Source: Candidatus Omnitrophota bacterium
GTDB taxonomy: Bacteria; Omnitrophota; Omnitrophia; Omnitrophales; JACQQS01
Direction: 5' to 3'
Length of the DNA: 62,514 nucleotides
Assembly: GCA_016206925.1 (NCBI GenBank)
Contig: JACQQS010000028.1
Location: 1 to 62,514 of the forward strand
Shown: piece by piece, positions 48,545 through 56,251 of the stretch
Layout of the letters: each line of letters starts with the position of its first letter
Position numbering within the stretch: the stretch's first letter is position 1
Notes under the pieces: model-generated
Told to the model about the DNA's origin: nothing
What the model saw: the letters and a program-made list of their open reading frames with translations, nothing else
Database searches by the model: none
Translations under genes and position numbers: made by a program

Positions 48545-50698
48545 TTATTCGTAGCGAAGGGATTCAATCGGGTCGAGCCGGCTAGCGCGGTAGGCGGGCC
48601 AGACGCCGAATCCAATACCCAGCAAGGCGGAAAAAAGGAAACCCAAAAAGTTGGATTGAACGGAAATCAGCACCGGCCAGTCCGCCGCAGCCGCAATCGC
48701 CCAGGACACCAGAATGCCGAGTATAACGCCGGAAATTCCGCCGACCCCGCTCAGCACCGTGGACTCCACCAGAAATTGCGAAAGCACATCCCGGTTCCGT
48801 GCACCCACCGCTTTTCGTATGCCGATTTCACGTGTACGTTCCGTGACGGAAACCAGCATAACATTCATAATTCCAATCCCTCCGACCAGAAGTGAAACAG
48901 CCGCCACCGCACCGAGCAGCGTGGAGAAAATCCGCGTGCTCTGAGACATGGCTTCCTGAATATCTGCCATATTGCGCACATAAAAAGCCTCCGCATTCTC
49001 ATCCGACGTCTTTATCCGGTGCCTTCTCTTCAGTAATTCCTTCAACGATTCCATGACATGATAAATATCATCGCTCGTGGCCGCTTCCACCTGAATCTGA
49101 TCGAGATACCGCGTGCCCTTTAGGCGGGAAAGGGCCGTGTAGAGCGGAACGAGCAAAACATCATCCCGATCCCGGAATGAACTGCCGCCTTTTTCCGCAA
49201 GCACGCCGAGCACCTGAAATTCGAGCCGGTCAATGCGGATGGTTTTTCCGACCGGATCCTCGCTGCCGAATAATTCACGGTAAACGGTCGGCCCAAGCAG
49301 TGCCACTCTTTCTCTTCTGAGATCTTCTTCCCTGGTAAACCGCCGTCCGATCGTCGGCTCCAAAGAAAGCATATCAATGTATTCCGTCGACACACCGGTG
49401 ACTTCGGTTTTCCAGTTCTTGCTCTTGTAAGTAATGCGGCTGTACTTACCGACATAGCCGGATACCGCACGGATTCCGGAAATTTTCTCTCGAATGGCGG
49501 CGAGATCGTCCATCGTGAACCTGGCCACCTCGCCAACCATCATTCGCACCGAACCCCGGACGCTTCCGGAGCCGGGCCTGACCGAAAGCAGGTTTGATCC
49601 CAGAGAAGAAAGTTCTTCGGCTATCTGCGCCTTCGCCCCCTCGCCGATGGAAAGCATCGAGATAAGGCAGGCCACGCCGATCATCACGCCCAGCATGGAG
49701 AGAAATGAACGCATGCGATGCGCCTTGAGCATAATCAGCGCCTGCCGAAAATGGTCGGCAATCTCGTTCCAGGTAAGACCGGCGATTTCGGTCATTGCGA
49801 GCCCCGTAAGGGGCAAAGCAGTCCGCGAAGCGTCGCGAGACTCCGAAGGAGTCGTGGCGATCTCCGTCTCAGAACGGAGACTGCTTCGGGCGCTCTGCGC
49901 CCTCGCAGCGACATCCTTGTCGGATTGCTTCGCCGAACCGACCGTTCGGTGCCGCTGGTCCAAGCGCCCGACCGGCGCTTGATCAAGCGGCGTCGCGCCT
50001 TCGGCGCTCCTCGCAATGACGGCGGACAAATTGTTTTTCTTATCTTCGACAATATGGCCGTCCTTCATGCGGATGATGCGGTCGGCTCTCCGGCTCACTT
50101 CCTCTTCATGCGTAACGATGATCAGGGTAAACCCGTTACGATGAAGCCGCTCAAATATCGAAAGAATTTCGTCGCGGGCGGATGAATCCAGATTACCCGT
50201 AGGCTCGTCCGCAAGAATGATCTTGGGCTTATTAACGAGCGAACGCGCGATAGCCACGCGCTGCTGCTGTCCGCCGGAAAGCTGGTTGGGAAAATGATGC
50301 CGGCGGTCCGACAGGCCGACGTCATCCAAAAGGCTGCGCGCGCGGTGAATGCCGCTCCGGCGGCCTGAATACATGAGCGGAAGAGCGACATTTTGCTCCG
50401 CCGTAGTTCGCGGAAGAAGGCTGAACTGCTGGAATACGAATCCGATCGCGCGGCTCCTGAGCGCCGTACGTTCGTCATCACTTAACGAGCTGATTTCCCT
50501 TCCGTCAAACAGATAGGTTCCCCCGCTCGGCCGGTCCAGAAGGCCCAGCAAATGAAGCAACGTAGATTTGCCCGACCCTGACGGGCCCGTTATGGCCGCA
50601 AACTCCCCCTGCCGGATTTCCAAATCGACGGACTTTAAAGCCTCAACTCGAACCAAGCCTAATCGATAGACTTTGGATATGCCTTTTAACTGGATCAC
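48545..50698 (-). CDS. MacB-type ABC transporter (ATPase plus permease) with in-frame repeat insertion
   Basis: Residues 1-225 are the ATPase: Walker [21 protein letters not shown], signature [15 protein letters not shown], Walker [13 protein letters not shown]. Residues about 310-717 are the MacB permease: first helix [20 protein letters not shown], a periplasmic MacB_PCD domain, and three helices near the C-terminus ([20 protein letters not shown]). Between them about 75 residues are coded by a palindromic element (49793-50020). The permease segment after it begins with an internal Met ([12 protein letters not shown]), so the two halves may once have been separate genes. It works with the adaptor and TolC-like genes that precede it in the operon. 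Confidence 0.88.
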   Translation of the reverse strand: MIQLKGISKVYRLGLVRVEALKSVDLEIRQGEFAAITGPSGSGKSTLLHLLGLLDRPSGGTYLFDGREISSLSDDERTALRSRAIGFVFQQFSLLPRTTAEQNVALPLMYSGRRSGIHRARSLLDDVGLSDRRHHFPNQLSGGQQQRVAIARSLVNKPKIILADEPTGNLDSSARDEILSIFERLHRNGFTLIIVTHEEEVSRRADRIIRMKDGHIVEDKKNNLSAVIARSAEGATPLDQAPVGRLDQRHRTVGSAKQSDKDVAARAQSARSSLRSETEIATTPSESRDASRTALPLTGLAMTEIAGLTWNEIADHFRQALIMLKAHRMRSFLSMLGVMIGVACLISMLSIGEGAKAQIAEELSSLGSNLLSVRPGSGSVRGSVRMMVGEVARFTMDDLAAIREKISGIRAVSGYVGKYSRITYKSKNWKTEVTGVSTEYIDMLSLEPTIGRRFTREEDLRRERVALLGPTVYRELFGSEDPVGKTIRIDRLEFQVLGVLAEKGGSSFRDRDDVLLVPLYTALSRLKGTRYLDQIQVEAATSDDIYHVMESLKELLKRRHRIKTSDENAEAFYVRNMADIQEAMSQSTRIFSTLLGAVAAVSLLVGGIGIMNVMLVSVTERTREIGIRKAVGARNRDVLSQFLVESTVLSGVGGISGVILGILVSWAIAAAADWPVLISVQSNFLGFLFSALLGIGFGVWPAYRASRLDPIESLRYE
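49793..50020. repeat. Long composite palindromic element inside MacB-like gene
   Basis: The 228-bp (76-codon) block is bounded by GTCATTGCGAG and CTCGCAATGAC. Inside are hairpins GCCCCGTAAGGGGC, GACTCCGAAGGAGTC, CTCCGTCTCAGAACGGAG and GGGCGCTCTGCGCCC, and modules of the GCGGTCGG type. The length keeps the frame, and the whole block is translated between ATPase and permease parts. Confidence 0.75.
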
Positions 50699-51696
50699 GA
50701 ACCGCCGCGCCTGCGTCCGCCAAACGCGCTGAAACTGCGTTGGCCGGAACCTTTCTCGTTCTTCTTTTTCCGTAACGCCAGAACGGTTTCGCTCTCCTTA
50801 AGCCCGGAATTTACTTCAACGATGGAACCGGTGAGAAGCCCGATGTCGATTTCCTTCCAAACGGGTTGTCCCTTTTTCACTCCGGAGGCAACGCAGTTCG
50901 CGCCGGTGCGGAATCGGCCGGTCTCCGGACAGACCAACACAGCCTCCTGTGGAAGCGTCAAAACATCGTGCTTCTCCGCCGCGCGAATCGTAACCTGCGC
51001 CGTCATGCCGGACCGAAATATCGGATCCAAATCCTCTGGGAGCACGTCAACATGGTAAATATTCACATTTTGCTCAAGCACCGCTTCAAAAGCAATATGA
51101 TCTACCTTTCCCGAAAACGAGCGCTCCGGATAAGCGTCCAGAATGACGGCGGCTTCTTGCCCGATTTTAACGTAGCCGACATCCGTTTCATTCACGGAGG
51201 CATCTACAATCAGCCGGTCTGAAATGACCACGACCGCAACGCCATCGTCAACCGTTTGGCCCGGCTCCACAGCCCGCACAATGATCGTGCCGTCAATAGG
51301 AGCAATCAAAGGTGTGGGGCGATACGTTTCCTTCCAATATTCCATCGCCTCTCCCCCTTTTGCACGCGCGGCATCCAGCATCGCAGCTCTCTCGGTTGAA
51401 CTCAGTTCAGCCAGCAGATCCCCCTTTTTTACTTCATTGCCTTCCTTCACATAAATTTCCTCAACCCGCCCGGCGATCGGTGGCCTTACTTCAAGACGGT
51501 TCTGCGGCTTGATCTCGCCCGTAGCCGATATATTCAGGATAACCGACCCCTTCTCAACGCGGACTTTTCTCACAACCTCCCAGGTAAATTCACCCTCGGC
51601 CGATTTTTTGGAGCAGCTTCTTATCACGAAAAACACAACCAGTACGGCCAGCACAAAGCGCCAATATTTTTTGGCGTAATTAAGCACGGTAGGCAT
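50695..51696 (-). CDS. Periplasmic adaptor (MacA/HlyD membrane-fusion protein)
   Basis: The 333-residue protein has one N-terminal membrane helix (WRFVLAVLVVFFVI), a biotinyl-lipoyl domain (ISATGEIKPQNRLEVRPPIAGRVEEIYVKEGNEVKKGDLLAEL), a short helical hairpin, and the second lipoyl half with PLIAPIDGTIIVRAVEPGQTV. The hairpin is shorter than in E. coli MacA. The adaptor links the ABC permease to the outer-membrane channel. The stop overlaps the MacB-like start by 4 bp and it starts within the TolC-like gene (17 bp overlap). The tail is Arg/Gly-rich. Confidence 0.9.
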   Translation of the reverse strand: MPTVLNYAKKYWRFVLAVLVVFFVIRSCSKKSAEGEFTWEVVRKVRVEKGSVILNISATGEIKPQNRLEVRPPIAGRVEEIYVKEGNEVKKGDLLAELSSTERAAMLDAARAKGGEAMEYWKETYRPTPLIAPIDGTIIVRAVEPGQTVDDGVAVVVISDRLIVDASVNETDVGYVKIGQEAAVILDAYPERSFSGKVDHIAFEAVLEQNVNIYHVDVLPEDLDPIFRSGMTAQVTIRAAEKHDVLTLPQEAVLVCPETGRFRTGANCVASGVKKGQPVWKEIDIGLLTGSIVEVNSGLKESETVLALRKKKNEKGSGQRSFSAFGGRRRGGS

Positions 51697-53011
51697 CGAA
51701 CGAAAGACCTTGACTGCGGAGCCAGTCCGCTTCCGCTAAAACGGCATCACGCAATGCGTTTAGCAGAGCAATGCGGCTGTTCACCAGCTCCTGTTCGATA
51801 TCATCCCAATCCTTAAATGAAACGAGGCCGTCCTGATATTGAATACTCGATATCTCGGCACGCTCGACCGAAGCACCGAGAAACTTTTTACGCACCTCGA
51901 CAAATTCAACGGCATTCAGGAATTCCGTCCACTTTTCTATCAGATCCGCATAAGCCGAATCGCGCACATCCTTAAGCGTGTAGAAAGCTTCGCGCTGGTC
52001 GGAGCGCGCCGAATAGAGACCGGCCAATTCCTCACCGCCGCTGAAGATAGGAAAGTTAATGCTGAAACCGGCATCCCAGGTGCGCGTGTTCATATCTGGA
52101 GTCCGGCCTGAATTGGCATAACTGGCGGAACCCGTAACCGTCGGCCAAAAATCGGATTGTTCTGCGATCACATTGGCACCCGCAGCGTCTTTTAGCTCTC
52201 TCCTTCTTAAAACGGACGGGATGATTTCGGCAAGCGCGGCAAAATCAGGCCGGCTTTCGGGTGCGGAGGAAATCATGATCTCAAGATCTCCGGAAACAGC
52301 CGGCTCCATTTCGTACCGGCCTCCCAGCTCGCGCGCCAGCGCATTTCGTTCAGTGATAATACTCCGCTCCGCTTCGCGCACATCGAACATCGCTTCGTTA
52401 TATATCGCTTCGGCCCGTTTCAATGATCCGCGGTGCTCCCGTCCGCCCTCGTAGCGAAGCCGTACGATTTCCTCATTCAACTTCCTGCGCTCGGCAATAA
52501 AATTCCGCAGCACAGCCAGTTCCTGGGCATGCAGCAATCGGACGAATGCCTGCCTTGTCTCTAGTGCAATTCGTGATTCTATATCGTCGTAATTGAATTT
52601 CTCGGCGCGGAAATTTCGCCTTGCCCTGAGCACCTCCGCCGTATTTTCAAATCCGGAAAACCATTCTTCGGAAACGGAGGTGGCAAACGAAAAGCTGTTC
52701 GTTGCTTTGGCGTCGTCCACCTGTCTCCTGGTTCGTTCAAATTCAGCGCTGGCGTCGGGAAGAAAACCCTCGAAAGATTGCATCCAGGCCGCCCGGGCTT
52801 GTTTGACCGCCTCTCTAGCCGCAAGAAGCTCCGGATGGTCTTTTTCCGAGAAGGCGGCGCATTCGGACCAATTGAGGATTGCGGGGAGCTTGCCTTCTTC
52901 CGTAAGAAGAGAGACCGGCTCAAGCCTGAGACAGCCGGTCAGCATAATAAAGGCAACGGATGATAAAAAACGTAGGCGCATTCGAGATGGGTTCAAAACT
53001 CCGGAAGGCAT
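51680..53011 (-). CDS. TolC-family outer-membrane efflux lipoprotein
   Basis: A lipoprotein signal with lipobox LTGC (residues 27-30 from the chosen start) is followed by two long helical repeats of the OEP family (EAVKQARAAWMQSFEGFLPDASAEFERT; SIQYQDGLVSFKDWDDIEQELVNSRIALLNA) and a beta-barrel strand (FWPTVTGSASYANSG). The ATG at 53011 has AAGGA 8 bp upstream; an alternative ATG is at 52981. It provides the exit channel for the ABC-type efflux system and is the first gene of the operon. Confidence 0.88.
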   Translation of the reverse strand: MPSGVLNPSRMRLRFLSSVAFIMLTGCLRLEPVSLLTEEGKLPAILNWSECAAFSEKDHPELLAAREAVKQARAAWMQSFEGFLPDASAEFERTRRQVDDAKATNSFSFATSVSEEWFSGFENTAEVLRARRNFRAEKFNYDDIESRIALETRQAFVRLLHAQELAVLRNFIAERRKLNEEIVRLRYEGGREHRGSLKRAEAIYNEAMFDVREAERSIITERNALARELGGRYEMEPAVSGDLEIMISSAPESRPDFAALAEIIPSVLRRRELKDAAGANVIAEQSDFWPTVTGSASYANSGRTPDMNTRTWDAGFSINFPIFSGGEELAGLYSARSDQREAFYTLKDVRDSAYADLIEKWTEFLNAVEFVEVRKKFLGASVERAEISSIQYQDGLVSFKDWDDIEQELVNSRIALLNALRDAVLAEADWLRSQGLSFDAYRA

Positions 53012-53116
53012 TTGCTCATCCTTAGTAATCAAAATTCCTTATCCTGAAAGCAATGTTGATGGCGGGGTATTTTAATACATTAGGGGTTAGAGGAGAACCT
53101 AAAATTTTATACGAAA

Positions 53117-53186
53117 GTCATTCCCGCGCAAGCGGGAATCTGTAGTAGACTGGATTCCCGCCCACGCAAGACCCGCTCTTTTCGAG
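53117..53186. repeat. Palindromic element (GTCATTCCCGCG family)
   Basis: GTCATTCCCGCGCAAGCGGG has perfect ATTCCCGC/GCGGGAAT arms with a GCAA loop. A second partial copy (GGATTCCCGCCCACGC) follows at about 53151-53168. It lies in the divergent gap between the TolC-like and SDR genes. Confidence 0.65.
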
Positions 53187-53207
53187 GTGCCTGTGCGGGA
53201 CGAGAAA

Positions 53208-54053
53208 ATGCCAAAACAATTGCAAAAAAAAGTCGCACTCATCACCGGCGGAACAAGCCGCATCGGCCAATCCATCGCCATGAAACTGGGCAGCGCGGGC
53301 GCACGTTTGGCATTAACCTATCATTCCTCACGCCAGCACGCGGAGGAGGCCGTCAAGGAAATTGAGTCGGCAGGCATTTCTGCAAAACTATATTCGTATG
53401 ATCTCGCCAAGCCCGGCAGCGCTTCCAAACTTATTGAGCAGGTCATCCGTGAATTTGGTTTGCTCGATATCCTCATCAATAACGCTTCGGTTTTTACGGA
53501 AACCCCGCTGGGCAATATCAACGAGACAGACTGGGATCAAATCCTCAATACGAACGCGCGCGGGCCTTTCTTTTTAATTCAAGCCGCTTCAGAAGCGCTG
53601 AAAAAAACCGGCGGCGCGATTGTCAATATCAGCGATCTCTACGGAAATCAACCACTTTTAAGGGACCGTATCCCGTACTGCGTTTCCAAGGCGGCTTTGA
53701 ATGCGATCACAAAAGGCCTCGCACTTGCGCTCGCGCCGCAAATACGCGTCAATGCGGTCGCGCCCGGCGCCATTACTTTTCCGGAGAATTACACCGATGA
53801 TAAAAAAGGCGGGCTTCTAAAAGAGATTCCGCTGGGCCGGCCGGGAAATGCAACCGATATCGCGGAAGCCGTAGCGTTTTTATTGATGGATGCACCCTAC
53901 GTAACGGGACAAATTCTCGCCGTGGACGGCGGCCGCTCGATGAAAAATCAGGAACGCGAAACTTTTTGGACGGCCCCCGAACAAACTTCTGCCCAATCAC
54001 CCAAGCGTCTAACCGGTTCTTCGGCAAATGCCTTTGATGCCAAATGTTCCTGA
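53208..54053 (+). CDS. Short-chain dehydrogenase, pteridine reductase-like
   Basis: The 281-residue SDR has the NADP-binding TGGTSRIGQSIAMKL with a following RLALTYHSSRQHAEEA, NASV in LINNASVFTETPLG, catalytic YCVSKAALNA (YxxxK) and the C-terminal TGQILAVDGGRSM. Its neighbour is a folate-pathway fusion, which favours a FolM-like dihydromonapterin/pteridine reductase. The last 35 residues extend beyond the normal SDR end and are coded by DNA that overlaps the convergent folBK gene by 106 bp. Start chosen at 53208; a GTG at 53187 is also possible. Confidence 0.8.
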   Translation: MPKQLQKKVALITGGTSRIGQSIAMKLGSAGARLALTYHSSRQHAEEAVKEIESAGISAKLYSYDLAKPGSASKLIEQVIREFGLLDILINNASVFTETPLGNINETDWDQILNTNARGPFFLIQAASEALKKTGGAIVNISDLYGNQPLLRDRIPYCVSKAALNAITKGLALALAPQIRVNAVAPGAITFPENYTDDKKGGLLKEIPLGRPGNATDIAEAVAFLLMDAPYVTGQILAVDGGRSMKNQERETFWTAPEQTSAQSPKRLTGSSANAFDAKCS

Positions 54054-54868
54054 ATTGTTGATCCGGTTCCCGGCTCAATCAAATCTGGCCTAATCTCCGC
54101 AAGCGGTACCAAAATAAACGCCCTGTCAACAAGTGAAGACTCTTCCGAAGCGCTCCCGGTGTGCCAATGCTTGCCAAAAATCAAAATGTCGATATCGATA
54201 TTTCTCGAAGCAAACTTATCTTCCGAGCGGATACGGCCCAAGTGGTTTTCCAGATGCAACAACTGGTCTTTCAGTTCCGTTTCAGACAGCTCGGTCCGGA
54301 GCTCCATGATTAAATTCCAGTACTTCGGCTGATTTGCCGCACCGTAAGGCAGTGTTTCATAAATTTGAGAGACTTCGTTAACAAAAAAAGATTCTTGAAG
54401 CAGCCGGATGGCTTCGCCGATGTTTCTTTCCGGATCAATATTTGATCCGATGCTCAAATAGACGGTCGTTGCCGCATCCGGGAGATAGTCGGAAATTTCC
54501 CGGAAAACGGTAACGCTGACATTTTCGGCACCGCGAAGCGCTCCGGGCTTGCTCACGCGGACTTTAATATGTTTGACTCGAAACTTGTTTATGCAAAAGG
54601 AGGCAATGTTCTCGGCCAGCGTTTCAACCAGATAAAATCTGCTTTGCTCGACAAATGAAATGACCGATTTTGAGATCCTCTTGTAGTCAAGCGTGTCTTC
54701 GATACGATCGTTTTGAGAAGCTCGGCGGGCATCGCAGGGCAGTTCGAGATCGATTACAACTTTTTGACTCACGGCCCGTTCCCAGTCAAAAATGCCGACA
54801 ATGCAGCCGGCGGCAAGACCTTGAATAGCGATCAGATCGTTTCTTGGATGATCTCCGGATTCGTCCAC
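53948..54868 (-). CDS. Bifunctional dihydroneopterin aldolase / HPPK (FolB-FolK fusion)
   Basis: Residues 10-130 are FolB: IAIQGLAAGCIVGIFDWERA, DTLDYKRISKSVISFVEQSRFYLVETLAENI and VRVSKPGALRGAENVSVTVFR, with the catalytic Lys in VSKPGAL and Tyr in LDYKRI. Residues 135-300 are HPPK: VYLSIGSNIDPERNIGEAIRLL, ETLPYGAANQPKYWNLIMEL, RNIDIDILIF and VDRAFILVPLAEI. It makes 6-hydroxymethylpterin diphosphate from dihydroneopterin. The start overlaps the upstream protease gene by 37 bp, so it is translationally coupled. Confidence 0.92.
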   Translation of the reverse strand: MDESGDHPRNDLIAIQGLAAGCIVGIFDWERAVSQKVVIDLELPCDARRASQNDRIEDTLDYKRISKSVISFVEQSRFYLVETLAENIASFCINKFRVKHIKVRVSKPGALRGAENVSVTVFREISDYLPDAATTVYLSIGSNIDPERNIGEAIRLLQESFFVNEVSQIYETLPYGAANQPKYWNLIMELRTELSETELKDQLLHLENHLGRIRSEDKFASRNIDIDILIFGKHWHTGSASEESSLVDRAFILVPLAEIRPDLIEPGTGSTIQEHLASKAFAEEPVRRLGDWAEVCSGAVQKVSRS

Positions 54869-55416
54869 ACGTCCTCCTGGAGCGGCAGATAAACGGGCAT
54901 GGCTTTGGGCCCTTCCTTTTCAAGAATCTTTCTCGCCTCCTGGAAACCTTTAAGAAGGGCTTGCGCCGGAACATAGCGGCGGGTGTAAGGATCGAGGATT
55001 TGGGGATCAATGGGGCCCAGCGCGGACTTTTCGCTTAATCCAATCTCATCGCCGGAAAGGACGAGCAGCGTCGCGGCACTGTAAGCCGAATGCGGGACGA
55101 GGAAACGAACAGCCTTAAAATTGGAACGAAGAAGATTGACGATTCGTTCCGCGGCCTCGGCAGAACCGCCCGGGCTGTGAATGAAGACATCAATGGCATC
55201 GCTCGAAATGCCTTCGATCAAATCGGAGAAGCCCACGATATCGGCTTCATCCATACTTGCCAGCATGGCCGCGGGCGAAGGTTTTAAAAAACTTGAAGCG
55301 TAAACAATGAGCGGGCGTTCCGTATGTCCTTCGATTTTTCTAATCAGACCGATCCGCAATTGCTGCGCCTCTTTGGGATCTTTGAGGCCGTCAATGAGTT
55401 GCTGATACGTCGGCAT
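54832..55416 (-). CDS. Clp-fold serine protease (SDH/SppA-like)
   Basis: The 194-residue protein shows the Clp/crotonase serine protease fold: RPLIVYASSFLKPSPAAMLASMDE, VFIHSPGGSAEAAERIVNLL, VPHSAYSAATLLVLSGDEIGLSEKSALGPIDPQI. The Ser in SAATLL is the likely nucleophile, and Lys in SEKSALG its possible base, the layout of the SDH proteinase (SppA-like) family. It lacks a signal peptide and is shorter than the about 280-residue members: the chain ends soon after the core. Start 55416 (ATG) is chosen on homology, 26 bp into the upstream gene. Confidence 0.75.
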   Translation of the reverse strand: MPTYQQLIDGLKDPKEAQQLRIGLIRKIEGHTERPLIVYASSFLKPSPAAMLASMDEADIVGFSDLIEGISSDAIDVFIHSPGGSAEAAERIVNLLRSNFKAVRFLVPHSAYSAATLLVLSGDEIGLSEKSALGPIDPQILDPYTRRYVPAQALLKGFQEARKILEKEGPKAMPVYLPLQEDVWTNPEIIQETI

Positions 55417-55603
55417 TAAACTGAACTTCGGCAGAGTTGGAGGGTTCCAGGCGGAGGTCTTCAAAAGGCAGGATGCCCATATGCCTCAAAGCTTCGTAAT
55501 ATTCTTTCTCAGAGGTCTGGAAAAGTTCAAAAATGTCCTTCTCTTCCGGATGCTTTTTCCAGTACCGATCTGCGTACTCCAAAATGTCTTTCCCGTTCTT
55601 CAT
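55391..55603 (-). CDS. Hypothetical protein (70 aa) upstream of protease
   Basis: The small soluble protein (DILEYADRYWKKHPEEKDIFELF, then SEKEYYEALRHMG) is helical and charged. It overlaps the following protease gene, which suggests coupling and supports it as a real gene. No clear RBS and no family that I recognise. It could be a partner or adaptor for the protease. Confidence 0.5.
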   Translation of the reverse strand: MKNGKDILEYADRYWKKHPEEKDIFELFQTSEKEYYEALRHMGILPFEDLRLEPSNSAEVQFNADVSATH

Positions 55604-55669
55604 GGCTGCACCGCCGCAAATTGTACTCGATTCTTCCTGTTGAGAAAAGCGCTAAAATTTCAAAACGTA

Positions 55670-55800
55670 GCCGGTTGTTCAAGCGGCGGTCGGGCGCTCG
55701 GTCCGACGGCACCGCGCGGTCGGCGCGGCGAACGGTCGGTTCGGCGCACGGTCGGCGCGGCGGGAATGACGCGGGGCGAGACGCCCCGCCTACGCGATCG
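55670..55800. repeat. Cluster of GC-rich palindromic modules
   Basis: AAGCGGCGGTCGGGCGCTCGG is followed by GCGCGGTCGGCGCGG repeated three times with small changes (including GAACGGTCGGTTCGGCG) and ends in GGGAATGACGCGGGGCGAGACGCCCCGCC and TAC. It joins modules seen singly at 3371, 4785 and 56149, and fills most of the 55604-55816 gap. No gene lies here. Confidence 0.7.
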
Positions 55801-55816
55801 TCACGCCAACCGGAGC

Positions 55817-56029
55817 TTACGAAACCAGTGAGGGATAACGGGGAGCGGGGGCTTTCTCAGCGGGTTTAATCTTTGCCCGGGCTTGCAGAGATGCTAATTG
55901 CCAAAGACAGGGGCTGCAGTATTTAATGTGCTCAAGAATACTCACATTGTGCGAACCGAAGAGGCGGTTCTCAAGATAGGCGTGCAGGAGTGTTCGATCG
56001 GGACATTGTTCTTGTGATTTGCGCTCCAT
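55817..56029 (-). CDS. Small zinc-finger (anti-sigma zf-HC2-like) protein
   Basis: The 70-residue protein has LLHAYLENRLFGSHNVSILEHIKYCSPCLWQLASLQ, i.e. H-x3-C-x2-C after an alpha helix, as in the zinc-binding anti-sigma fold (zf-HC2). It lacks a membrane segment, and no sigma factor gene is adjacent, so a partner is unknown. A Pro/Lys-rich tail follows. It may be an orphan ZAS-type regulator. Confidence 0.6.
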   Translation of the reverse strand: MERKSQEQCPDRTLLHAYLENRLFGSHNVSILEHIKYCSPCLWQLASLQARAKIKPAEKAPAPRYPSLVS

Positions 56030-56148
56030 GTTTTTCCCCTTGGTGTTTTTTTACCCCACGTCTTAAATCTGCCATACCGAAATGCTCCTGTCAAAATTTC
56101 GGTAAAATTAATCCGGCTTATAACCCCAGAAATTGCCATCGCGAAGGC

Positions 56149-56190
56149 GTAGGCGGGGCTTCTAGCCCTGCAGCGAGACGCCCCGGCTAC
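56149..56190. repeat. Palindromic element, GTAGGCGGGGC family
   Basis: GTAGGCGGGGCTTCTAGCCC is joined to GCGAGACGCCCCGGCTAC. Outer arms GTAGGCGGGGC/GCCCCGGCTAC match the elements at 23162, 26243 and 26433. It lies about 60 bp before the membrane-protein gene at 56252. Confidence 0.7.
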
Positions 56191-56251
56191 TAAATTAGCT
56201 CTGTTTCAAGGACGATAATCCTTCAATAGGACGATTGGAAACTTAATAAAC

